From: Allolobophora icterica
Taxonomy: Eukaryota > Annelida > Clitellata > Crassiclitellata > Lumbricidae
DNA length: 64,000 nucleotides
Assembly: GCA_963556255.1 (NCBI GenBank)
Contig: OY744616.1
Location: forward strand, 31,511,357-31,575,356
Reading direction: 5' to 3'
This document shows positions 39,001 to 48,948 of this stretch, in pieces; position 1 is the stretch's first letter; each line of letters begins with the position of its first letter. The notes under the pieces were generated by a model. The model was given only the letters and a program-made list of their open reading frames with translations, had not been told where the DNA came from and did no database searches. The translations under genes and the position numbers were made by a program.

Positions 39001-42000
39001 GTTACAACAACGATAAACTAGAAATGTTTATTAGGGGATCCATATATTATGTGTGCATGGAGGGTGGAGGGGGTTAACCCAAATGCATGTGCTTGCGTAT
39101 GGGGGGGGTCCTGATAATGTAAGTACCATAGGAAAGGGGGTGAAACCTATAATTTGTCTATATTGGCCTTCAAAGTGATTGGCCTTCAAGTCAGCCAGAG
39201 TTCAGTCTTTTCGGCTATCAGGTACTACCAGGGGAAGTAGGACTGTCATTTGTATGCCTCCTTAGGGTCCTTACCTCTGAAGGCTATTTGTTAAACTATC
39301 ACACAGCTCACCAGCGAGTCCATGGGTCATTCATCCTTCAATCTGGCCTAAGGTGCACAGCCGCTGCCTGGACCTGTCATCTTGGGAGAGAGGTCTCTTT
39401 GGAGGGAGGTCAAGAGTACATACGCAGGTGGGGGTGGAAAAAGTACGTGTGCATACAGGGAGCGGGAGGGGTCCGATTTTCCCTGGATTGTTGCGCACAT
39501 ACTATATGGATGGCCCCTTAGGTGTTTCTTGTGGACTTTTCTTGGCTTTTATTGAAAGGTTGTTCCAGTGTACTAGAAAACTTGACTGAGGGAAACTGAA
39601 TAGTCTTGTAGATTAATTGTCGTATTTTATGGTAATTTATGTTTATAGCCTAATTTTCATTTGTCTGCATCTGCTGCATAATGAAAGTGTGGTGTAACAA
39701 ATGTTGATATTCTTTAACTGTGAAGTTCCATCAAGTGTTTATTAAGAGAAAAGGTAAAAGGCATCACGAGTACGGTCCAAAGGTCAAAGATTCATTGATT
39801 GCTTCCACTGAAAAGATGCGTTTTTAAACCTCCCAACTTTTTTGGTACTCATTTTCCAACCAACAAGGATGGAGGACTGCCATGGGTGCCATGCTGTATG
39901 GTAGTCCTTGGATGGTCACGCCTTCAAGGACCCCTCCTTCGATTTGTCTTGTAAACGTAAATCACCTAAATTTCTCAAAAGCTATGCCATAGAGACCAGC
40001 TTAACAACTGGTGCTATATCAAATCAAGTCTACAAGAGCCAGATTATTTTGGCAGTTTTCGTGACTGCTGCTTCTGCCAGCACCACAAAAAAACCAAGTG
40101 GCATATAAGCAGGCGTTGGAAGTAAAATTCTTGGCATTCATGTATGTAGATGTCTTTTCTATTCTTGCACTTCAGTGAAAAGTACGACAGTACGTGCACT
40201 GGATTGAACTTAGTAAAAGTGTGTCTTTAAATGTTTGAAGGGAGCTGGGACTGCAATTGGTGAGCTTCCACCATACTTCATGGCTCAGGCGGCTCGGCTC
40301 TCAGGGCAGATAGATGAAGAGGAACAGAAAATTGAAGATCTCCTTGCCGGCAAGGAAAGTGGTGCACGCAAGCTGGTAAGATTTAAGTGAAATTGATGAC
40401 AAAACTAGTACTTGAATATGTTAAATATTTGGCAGATAATAGGTCGTCACATTGAGGCTGATTGTGTAACTGAAGTTAGGCAGCACATAGCCATTGCTCA
40501 GAATTTCATGAGCAGTGTTCAATGAAGAATATGGAACACTAACATCCGGTTGGACACGAAAATCTGGCTGTTTAAGGCATGTATAATGCTGATCCTCCTG
40601 TATGGAGCAGAGACCTGGATGCTTACCAAGGATCTGGAGATGAAGCTTGGTGCCTTCCAGCTGTGGTACCTCACGAAAGTACGGCGCATTCCCTACTTGT
40701 TACAAACAGGGAAATATATCACCGCACAATGTACCTCACAGTGTTGGAGATGATTCAAACAAGGAGGCTTCAAGACCATGCTGATGCCTTGCAAACACTG
40801 ATTTCTGGCCCTGTGAGAGGTTGGAAGAGGCCTGGTGGATGCCCTAGTCAAACGCGGCAGAAGCTGGCCTGCATCCACTGAACTTTTGGTTGCACATGAC
40901 CTGGAGATGAGCGAGAACACAGAGGGCTGGCAGCATGTCGTGAAAATGGCAACGCTCTCGAGAGGAGTATGCCACTGATCATGATGCATAGTGGACGTAC
41001 CTGTCTGTCCTGTCCTGTCCTGATGCAGAGTAGACAGAGGATAATGTGGTGTGCACAAGAAGACAGAGTGTGAATAGTGCAGTGAGAATTTTTGATTGTA
41101 GTTAATGACTGGCAATGGCTTTGGAAGGCTACTTAGCTGTGTGTTATTTAGCTTAGATTTGGCTAATTTTGTGTTTGTTATCTTATTTAGTTATCTAACT
41201 AGGCTTATTAGTTCATGGCCTGTTAGCTCATTTGTGATGAATTGAGTTTCATCATCCTATTGCTTAGTCACCTTGTCACCTTGTGCTGTCAGTTCGTGGA
41301 ACTCTAGCGACCGTCATGACCAGCCTCCTCCATTCCTCCCTGTTCCGTACCGCGTCCCTTAGTTGTGCAAGGTTCAGCGCTGCCCTCCTGTGTATCTCAT
41401 CCATCCATCGAGTTCTCGTTCGACCCCTTTTCCTCACCCCCTCTCCGCACGCCAGCATCATCTCCTTCTCCATCCCGTCTGCTCTCATCACATTTCCAAA
41501 ATACATCAATTGTTTAGTAGCTTCCGAATAAATATAGTAATATTGGGACTAATTTTTAAGTGCTTGTTGCTTCTGATGAGCTGCTGTTAAGTGCATTTGC
41601 TGTGAATTTAGTTTCGTTGTCTTGTTTACTAAATTCCTTTCGTAAAAATTCAGCTAATTTTAACATGAAGTGTTTGCATGTAACTTTTACACAGAGCCTG
41701 CTCGATAAAACAAAGTTATTGGTTCACAGCCTGATTCAGCGTGTTGGCTTTGTCGGAATATTAATATGTGCTTCAGTAAGTTGCGTTTAAATTCTTTTAC
41801 GTATGTCTCTCTTATGTTGATGGGTTTAGAGTTTTTGGCTATGGCTATATATTTTACTAATGCTGAAATTGCTGAGAGTTCAACTGTTTCTGGAAAATGG
41901 ATGAAATTAAATTTGCCAGCTGTTCACTAAGGTCCTGGGAGCAGTGTTGGTCAGGACTCTGCTACTGTACATTTATTTGTTTGTGTGAATGCATTGTGGA

Positions 42001-45000
42001 GCCACGCAGTGTCATGGGAACCAACTGTATTTAATTAATGTATTATTGTGCTCCCAAAATCGGTAAATATGAATCTAAGGCTTGATTGAATATTCATTAG
42101 GGTCTAAGATGGAGCCTGCAAATGCCCGAGTTAACCCTTTAACGACGAGGATTAGTTTTCCATACATTATATTGCAGTTTATTGCACGCTTGTCGGTAAA
42201 ATTGATTTTAGTGATATTAGTTAGTCAATTGGGCCTTTTGTGTTATACAATTCCTTATAACATAACATAACATCATTCTTTATTGTATCTCATCATAAAT
42301 CGAACGAAACAGAGAATAGCAAATAAACAGACAAAAAACAAATGATGATTGAATTTTACGAAAAAAGACAAAAATGTGTGTGGCAGCTAGGTGGGATACA
42401 ATTGGGAGTTCCAGAAGGGACTATTGTCCCGCTTAGGAGGAACCCCCAGGTAATAACATCAGAGTAAATTCATGACGATCCAGGCAAGTTAGCAACATCA
42501 TTACAGAGCCTTAGCATAAGTGGTCACAAGACCATTACAATCATCATTAACGTAATATAAACGGAAATATGCAGACTTAACTAAAGAGGGTTATGGCAAC
42601 GTAAAGCACGTGAACCTCAACTTGTCCCAGGGATTGTTTTAACGTGCAATGATACACAAAATGTGCAGTGATAAAAGGCTGTTAACCGCTGTTTGTGCAC
42701 GAAAATAATTGTAATTCATAATTATTTATGATTTTTATGCGCTTCGGCGCTCGCCATGTGCAGTGATAAATTTTCCTTAAAACATGCCCTGACTTGTCCC
42801 AAACCAAGGCTTTAGCAGCAAGCCAATGGCAGAAGAATGTAACAGTGTAGGAGGGTAATATGAAATTAGCAATGTATGAAGATGTGATGGAGGTCTGGTG
42901 TTCTGGGCATATACCTGGTATATATGTATGTATTGAGACACTTGTACAGTCCTTTTAAATTCCTTACAAATATGCTGATGTGATTGCCTTTACGTATAGA
43001 CCTGGTGACTTGAATCGGACTGTATCGACAGCCTGTTGTGGTCCCCTGTAAGTCGTAAAGAAACGTTGACTGGTCGTTGTTGAAAAATCTTTAAACCCAG
43101 ACACTGCCCCTAAAAACTACTTGTTGATAAAGGTGTGTTGTAAATAGATGATTATCTTATGTTACAAGATTGTCAGACTGAATGTGCTGTTGTTACAGCA
43201 CAGTGGTGTGCTGTTTAATAAAGTATGGTTGTGATTGTGGACTATACTGTGTTCTTGCAGATTCCTAATCCAGCATTTGATTTGGCTGGCATCACCTGCG
43301 GGCATTTTGGTGTTCCATTTTGGACCTTCTTTGGAGCAACTCTGCTGGGCAAGGCAGTCATAAAAATGCACATTCAGGTAGGAATTACACATTTCTTATT
43401 GCTATCAAATTTTTCTCGTTTCTTTTTAATACCCTACAAACATTCTTAACTTTTTACATGATGAATGGCATATTTCATGATTGAGCATCACTGGATTATT
43501 ACTGGGCAGTTTAGGGGTAAATTTTTACATAACTGGACTAGTTGGGCATGGTTGAATGGTAACATGCACGAAGATCAGAAGGACGTGGGTTTGATACCCG
43601 CTAGCCCCATAAAGGTTGACTCAGCCTTTTCACTCCATAGGGGCGACTGTAAAATGAGCAGTAGGACAGATGGCTGCCATACAGTTAAATTCGACTCTTG
43701 TTAAACTTGTTATCATCTGTTACTACTATATTATGTAATCTTACTGCATACTTGTGAGTTTGAATTTAATAAGCAATTTTTTTTAAACTTTGGGCACTTT
43801 TTAGCCAACAGTAACATGTGGTGCTTCATAGTAGCTTGGAAGTGTTCTAATATCAGGGGCGGATCCAGGGGGGCCAATCCGGCCATGGCCCCCCCCATTT
43901 GAAATTTTTATTTATTTATAACATGTATTTTATGGGCGTTTTAAGATGTTTACACAGGCGTGGCCCCCTGTAGGCGTGGATGAGTAAAATGTACACAGAA
44001 CGCGGGTCCTGTAGATGTAGACTGAAGACATGAAAAAGGCTAATGACTAAAAAAAAAAGGTCATCAACTTTTTTGGGAGATGACAATAAAATTTTTGGCC
44101 CCCCCTGACAGAGTTTCTGGATCCGCCCGTGTCTAATATATATCGAATCATAGCTAGATATGTGGAAGAAACAAGACCATAAACAAGTGATGTATTGTGA
44201 ATGATGAATTTGTTCTCTGGATGTAAACTACCAATACATTAAAACTATGTTGTAAACTCGGACTGAAGGAATAAAAACACAATCATCATCGTCGCAAGAA
44301 TATTTTATATGCATTTGCGTGTGTTGCTTTTTAACAATTTGTCCAGCTAAATTGCAAGTACATCTGTTGTGTATTATAAATGAAATGGTTTACTTGATCA
44401 AGGATTACAAAAACGTGCAAATGTTTTGCTTTCAGAAACTTGTTGTTATATTCGCCTTCAGTGAACATCATGTTGAACATATTGTCGGTCTTTTAAAGTA
44501 AGATCTGTTTGATTCTTTTGTAATTTTTTATACATTCATCCCACTGTGTATAGTGAACATAATCCTATAATACTTTGTGAAGCAATTTTGTTGTTCGCAC
44601 TGTGAGATAAAAAGCCTTAGACCAGAAACGTCAAGCTCGCTATCGAATACTGCTTTAGCTGGAAGACTTACTGCTGCAGTAAATATAGGTAACTAAGTAT
44701 AGTATGTATAGTAGAAGTCCAGACGCCAAAATTATCAGGAAATTCTGTTTAAGACAAACTAAGTTGCTAACAGTGAAGTGATTGGCAAATTAGTGACCAT
44801 CAAGACTAGGCTCTTGGGTGAATTAAAGACCAGGTCAGATAATTGACCTGCAATGAATTAACTTAAGCAGTGTCGTTAGTGCTGGGATGGGTGACCATCT
44901 GAGACATGCACGGCTGCCTGGTTCAGCTCTGTCCACCTTCCGTCTGATGAAGATGGGAGTATTGTGCGGGTTAGGGATTTAACAGTGTCCTGGTGCTGGA

Positions 45001-46783
45001 TTGGTGCAGTCATGTTGGCAGTTGGGATGGAAGAACCTCAACCTTGGGACTACGCTTGTGAGTAGTGCGTTCCAAGGTGTGCGTGCAAGCTTAATACTTT
45101 TAGCCTTTTCATTCATTCATTTCATTTATGGAACATTTATATAGCGCCATCTGCTTGTGATTGTCCTCGATAGATGATTGTTCCTGTCCTGCTGTGTGTG
45201 TGTGATTGACTGACCGACAGTGGGTGATTTTCATTTGGGTTTGAACTTTGAATAAACAAAAACATTTTTTTAGGTATATTCCGTTCTTTGGGAAGTCACT
45301 TCAGGCACCGTTCATGGAGTTTTTACACAAGGAGAAGGAAAAGCTACATAGCAGGGTTGGAAACACGGTAGGTTTTCCATATTGTTGTACCACATTCCTT
45401 GTGATGTACGGTACTCCCCTGAGATCACTGTGAAGTACTCAACTGGTACAATCTTCTACAAACCTATATCATTCATTTTCTCTAGTTCTTTGCAAAATAA
45501 GGGGTACAAGAGGAGGGGTTATGACCAGTGTGGACGTCCGCATATAAATTTGATAGTTTTTCAGTACAACTGGTGTCTAAACACCACCTTCAGTCAGATG
45601 GCAGATAGCCTGTACTAAATTGGTTTGGCATTAGTAATGTTCTGTTGACGACAGCTCAGTGACCATTTCATCAAAATACACAGGGACTGTGGATTAACAG
45701 TAAAAAGAATGATGAAGATATTACAAGTGGATTCAAGTTCAGCATGCAAAAACAGCAGAAAGGAAACGTTGGTTGATGGGCATGTGAGTCTGTGCTGCTG
45801 CACTGCATCGGTCTTGTAGCCAGTTGTCCTCTGATGCAGACGTCTGCAAAAAGGGATGGAGGGTAAGGCCGAATGCGGACATGGGGAAGGAAGGGTAAAA
45901 AAATGAGCGTGGTTCCAATTTTTGGGAGGGGGATAGATGAATGGCAACACTCTGGCTCAAAGAACATCAGATCTTGAAAGACGCGGTTCAATACCCGTAG
46001 GCTCCCTATAGGTCGATGCAGCCATCCACTGCCAAGACATTTGTTCTATAAGATCTTGATAATTGTACTGTCATATGTTTCAATGTTGCTAGATTGTAAT
46101 TGTAATTGTAATCGAGGATTTATATAGCGCCACTCATAATCAGAGGCGCTCCCGACCCGTGTCAGTGTCTTCACTGACAAAGAGAAATGTTTTCAGGCGC
46201 TTGCGAGACTGGGCAGGAGACAGAGATGCGGCTTGTCAGCGAGCTTGTCAATAAACATTAATATTATTATTATATATGTAGGACATAAACATACTGCAGT
46301 TCATGTACTGTAGGTTTGAGAGTTGTTTGTATCGTGTAATGCTTGCCTATTGTGTCTAGTCCCTTGGCTGACATGTGCTACTGTGAATTTTTCATTTCCA
46401 CAACATCTTGCAATTATTTAATACAGCCGTCTTGATGGCGAGAGATCCGTATTAGGCCAACATTTTCTGCAGGCCTTTGTTCTGCGGCTGCCTCTACTTC
46501 TCCCACCTGGCTTCCTAGATAAGCTGATCATTCTTATGTAGACCAACAACTCGATATTTTGTACATTTATGTTTTAGATATCAGTGCTAGATATTACATA
46601 CAGCTGCACAACAGTGTTATTTTTCTGTTGCTTTAGGAGACCAGTTGGCTGTCCTCAGTATTTAATAAGTTTGCTCTAGTTATGGTGCTCTACTTTGTCG
46701 TCTCCATAATCAACTCGATGGCCCAGAGCTACCACCGACGCTCAATGGAGGAGACTCTGCCAAAAAAGGCTGTCAAAGACTAA
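36016..46783 (+). CDS. VMP1: Vacuole membrane protein 1 (ER scramblase/autophagy), complete, 11 coding exons
   Basis: Multipass ER membrane protein of the VTT/DedA superfamily, which scrambles phospholipids and controls ER contacts during autophagosome formation (family knowledge). Exons: 36016-36215, 36574-36664, 37226-37336, 37536-37615, 38334-38415, 40241-40375, 41695-41775, 43261-43377, 44436-44497, 45274-45367, 46637-46783. Phases join; 1200 nt, 399 aa, against about 406 in vertebrates. Diagnostic stretches: [60 protein letters not shown] and [10 protein letters not shown]. Hydrophobic segments lie near residues 72-90, 105-135, 250-285, 280-300 and 360-380. The ATG at 36016 (GAGGAATGG) follows a noncoding 15-bp exon start at 36001. 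Leader exon(s) not found. Confidence 0.96.
36708..36775. repeat. (TATG)n microsatellite
   Basis: About 15 TATG units with one TTTG interruption, 44 bp inside VMP1 intron 2 after its donor. Confidence 0.95.
37806..38075 (+). mobile_element. tRNA-derived SINE family A, copy with head
   Basis: B-box-like GGTTGGGGTTCAAATCC in the head, and a body shared with 26511-26790 (CATACACTGTTGGTGGGAAG, GAGGACTGGTCGCC, CCCTCATACGC). VMP1 intron 4. Confidence 0.75.
38142..38212 (-). repeat. LINE/SINE 3' end with (CTTA)n tail
   Basis: The minus strand ends CATTAAAGTACATACTTAC plus further CTTA units, related to 6297 and 17043. VMP1 intron 4. Confidence 0.5.
38542..38993 (-). mobile_element. 5'-truncated LINE with 13-bp target duplication
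   Basis: Flanked by AATGAAAGTTACA on both sides (38529-38541 and 38994-39006). The minus strand encodes the C-terminal region after the reverse transcriptase: [20 protein letters not shown], then [14 protein letters not shown], a one-base frame break, then [19 protein letters not shown]. The 3' end (low coordinate) is a tail of GTGACAAG repeats. A second copy lies at 41269-41508. VMP1 intron 5. Confidence 0.9.
39034..39518. mobile_element. Harbinger-like MITE with TTA duplication
   Basis: Starts GGGGATCCATATATTATG and ends CTATATGGATGGCCCC, flanked by TTA on each side. Shares an internal block (GATTGGCCTTCAAGT, AGAGTTCAGTC) with 10880-11343. Inserted 28 bp from the LINE's target duplication. 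Confidence 0.75.
40510..41080 (+). pseudogene. Degenerate LINE C-terminal fragment
   Basis: Plus-strand frames give [20 protein letters not shown] and then [20 protein letters not shown], the post-RT region of a second LINE lineage, followed by a frame-broken [15 protein letters not shown] segment. Inside VMP1 intron 6. Confidence 0.7.
41269..41508 (-). mobile_element. 5'-truncated LINE, second copy of the 38542 family
   Basis: Minus strand encodes [20 protein letters not shown] and [19 protein letters not shown], with the same GTGACAAG-type 3' tail. Flanked by ATTGCTTAGT (41259-41268) and ATTGTTTAGT (41509-41518), a target duplication with one change. VMP1 intron 6. Confidence 0.85.
42130..42200. 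mobile_element. Fragment of the TTAAC(A/C)CTTTAACGAC mini-MITE
   Basis: Begins TTAACCCTTTAACGACGAG, followed by ATTAGTTTTCCATACATT, closely matching the 61383 copy. VMP1 intron 7. Confidence 0.5.
42243..42470 (-). mobile_element. LINE 3'-UTR with (GTTAT)n tail
   Basis: The minus strand runs from GGGGGTTCCTCCTAAGCGGG through an AATAAAG-type signal into tandem GTTAT units. The upstream part resembles the minus-strand repeat at 59638-60010. VMP1 intron 7. Confidence 0.5.
43537..43770 (+). mobile_element. tRNA-derived SINE family B
   Basis: Head GCATGGTTGAATGGTAACATG with a B-box-like GTGGGTTTGATACCCGC, then a body (GACTCAGCC, CACTCCATAGGGG, GTAAAATGAG, GGCTGCCATACAGTTAAA) shared with 45915, 52318 and 54421. 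VMP1 intron 8. Confidence 0.7.
43854..44131. mobile_element. hAT MITE with perfect 8-bp target duplication
   Basis: 278 bp from CAGGGGCGGATCCAG to CTGGATCCGCCCGTG, flanked by TCTAATAT at 43846-43853 and 44132-44139. Ends have C/G runs inside (GGCCCCCCCC, GGCCCCCCC). Only one terminal mismatch remains and the duplication is exact, so the insertion looks young. VMP1 intron 8. Confidence 0.93.
44858..45105 (+). mobile_element. 5S rRNA-derived (SINE3-like) element
   Basis: TTAAGCAGTGTCG followed by TTAGTGCTGGGATGGGTGACC and CTGAGACATGCACGGCTGCC matches the box A-box C half of animal 5S rRNA, with a deletion of about 7 bases between the boxes. A non-5S body of about 180 bp follows. It is not a functional 5S gene, since the 5' half is missing. 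VMP1 intron 9. Confidence 0.7.
45915..46080 (+). mobile_element. tRNA-derived SINE family B, copy
   Basis: Shares GATAGATGAATGGCAACACTC, the B-box-like GCGGTTCAATACCCG and the 3' string TAAGATCTTGATAATTGTAC with the copy at 52318-52540. VMP1 intron 10. Confidence 0.65.
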
Positions 46784-48419
46784 GCGCCAGCTCTGAACAA
46801 CCGGTACTCACTGTCAATGCCATCAACTCACTCGCGTAGTGTTTTGCTGTGACAGTTGGCTTTTGGAAAATTTTCTGAGAAGGATCAGAGAACAATGTTT
46901 AAATATACCAAGTCTCATGGACAAGAAATATGTTACTCTGTAACACAGCTTGTGTTCTTGGTGACGCCTATTAGCAAGAGATCAGTGTGGGGTACGGTCC
47001 TTAAGTGATAACCTCGTTATGTTTATTGCTATGGGGTGCACTTTGGTCATCCCTAGGGTTTATGTATGGATATCTTGTTTTATGGATTCAGATGTGCATT
47101 TGATTCTGGTTTTACTAATTATGGTGTTATTTTAAGTACGTGAACAAATACTGATGGTGGTTGTTACTGATTGAAACTACCTTTAATAATGGCTCAACTA
47201 GGCTGTACATTATACTACAACCAATGCTATGAGCCAACTACTTTTAAAGCAATAGGGTGAGGTCACATAAACTCAGTTTCTTGATTGGCATAGTTATTGA
47301 ACAAGTGTGATTACCAATTAATCTATGTGAGAACATGTATGTACCATAGGTTGGCGTGTTGTTAGCATCACGTGATGGGTGCCTATAGCGTCTAATCCCT
47401 TTGGTTTTGCTATGCAATATGATCCTGGATAGTTTTGTATGCTAGAGGAGCAAGATAGAAATACACTGTTGATTCTTTAGCATGAAGTCATTGGGTGACA
47501 TGCCTTATGATGTAAACCGTTATGTAAACCCAACCAAGCGCAAGAAGGGACAATGTTGAAAAAGTCAATTAGTGCTACACTGGTTCTTGCTTGGCATGTT
47601 GACCAATATGACGTGTTGACAGCTTTGGGGGACATACTATTTCGTAATCAGAATGGTGCATAAGCAAGTCCTTACTGTACCTACATTAATGATACACACT
47701 ATTATGTGGCATTACAGTTATCTCCTGTTATTCTTAGTAATTTGACTCGTGCCAAGGTGTGCATGATTTTGGGTTGTATTATAAATTACCTTAGACGAAT
47801 GTATCTGTAAAATCTGTCATTCTCAACATTAGTGTGCAAACTGTGCATCTGATGTTTGTGTGTTGTATCTGTGTGGTTATCTGTTCCTGTCTCTTGTCCT
47901 CCGTCCCGTGTCAGTTTTCATGTTAGAAGTACTTAATTACATTCAGAACTTTGCCAGCTGGCCTTTGATGGTTAGTTGCGGGTTCAGTTTTCATAGGGAT
48001 GGCTCTTAGTAAGGGTTCAGTGATGGATAAGAACTAAAAGGTAGGCGTATGACTTAAGGATAGAGCACGATTATTGCTTCTCAAGAATACACTCATTGTT
48101 GAAATGTGAATGTTAAGACATACAATCATATTCCATTTTTCTAATTTGGTCATGTAATAATAAGTACATTACTGTTTTAGCTGCATATTAATTAACGCTA
48201 TAGCCGCATCCTCAGAATGAATGTTGTAATATAATGGGATAAGTGTATAATATAATGGGAAGCAATTGGTCTTTCCAATTCATATCCATCTTGTACAGCG
48301 ATTTTTGTGTTTAGCCTGGTTTCTAGTGGAATACATACTGCAACAAATTTGGGCAACCTACCAAAGTTAATTCCAAGTTACATTAGAGGAAATTTTGAAA
48401 ATGAAATAACTGGCTATTT

Positions 48420-48628
48420 GCAGTGCTTTGTTTCTGCTGGAATGGGCATTCTGGCACCTTTTTCAGCTACCACAAAATTAATTATTTTAATAAAAGAATA
48501 ATTTAGTTATTTTAATTTAATGGAACGTCAAACATTTTCTTGGGGAGGGTCTCGCCAAGACCCTTTCCCAAACCCCCGTTTAGCTCTTCCATAATTGTTC
48601 AGTTCCAGTTTTTTCTAGAAAAAAGTAC
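48420..48628. mobile_element. hAT-like MITE, inverted relative of 23206-23453
   Basis: CAGTGCTTTGTTTCTGCTGG at the left end and GTTCCAGTTTTTTCTAGAAAAAAGTACTG (split here as GTTCCAGTTTTTTCTAG then AAAAAAGTACTG) at the right match the ends of 23206-23453. Inner GGGGAGGGTCTCGCCAAGAC also recurs there as GGGGAGGGACTC. It supplies an AATAAA close to the VMP1 3' end. Confidence 0.65.
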
Positions 48629-48837
48629 TGGCTATTTGTATTTAATTTTTTCAACTTGTGCACAGACCACAGTGGCTTGATTGGAAATCAGAAACCAGGC
48701 TGTTTGTTTAACATTCTAGGATCTTAAAACTGATATTATTTAACCTTCATTTGTGAGCTTGTATCAAGAAATCTGTACAGATTCATCAGATGCAATGTTT
48801 TAAAAATCAGCCAACGTTTTCATTGTAGGTGGTCCAT

Positions 48838-48843
48838 TTTATT
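48838..48843 (-). terminator. SRRD poly(A) signal AATAAA
   Basis: The minus-strand hexamer is 106 bp past the SRRD stop codon; no nearer one was seen. Confidence 0.55.
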
Positions 48844-48948
48844 TGACAATATAGTAACTACCTATAACGTTTTCTGCAGAAACCTGTAGAATCATATACT
48901 CAATGTCTGGTTCTTATTTTTGCGTCCAGCCGTTCTGTCAAACAGATT

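Larger units (their letters stand above)
46784..48948. other. VMP1 3'-UTR and convergent intergenic region
   Basis: 2.2 kb between the VMP1 stop and the SRRD stop. The VMP1 3'-UTR must lie here, but the only clear AATAAA I see (48489-48494) is inside a MITE, so the poly(A) site is unresolved. No ORF with family similarity. Confidence 0.5.

Noticed and set aside
44858..44940. Functional 5S rRNA gene
   Set aside because: The 5' half and the linker between boxes are missing, and there is no terminator T-run at the right place.
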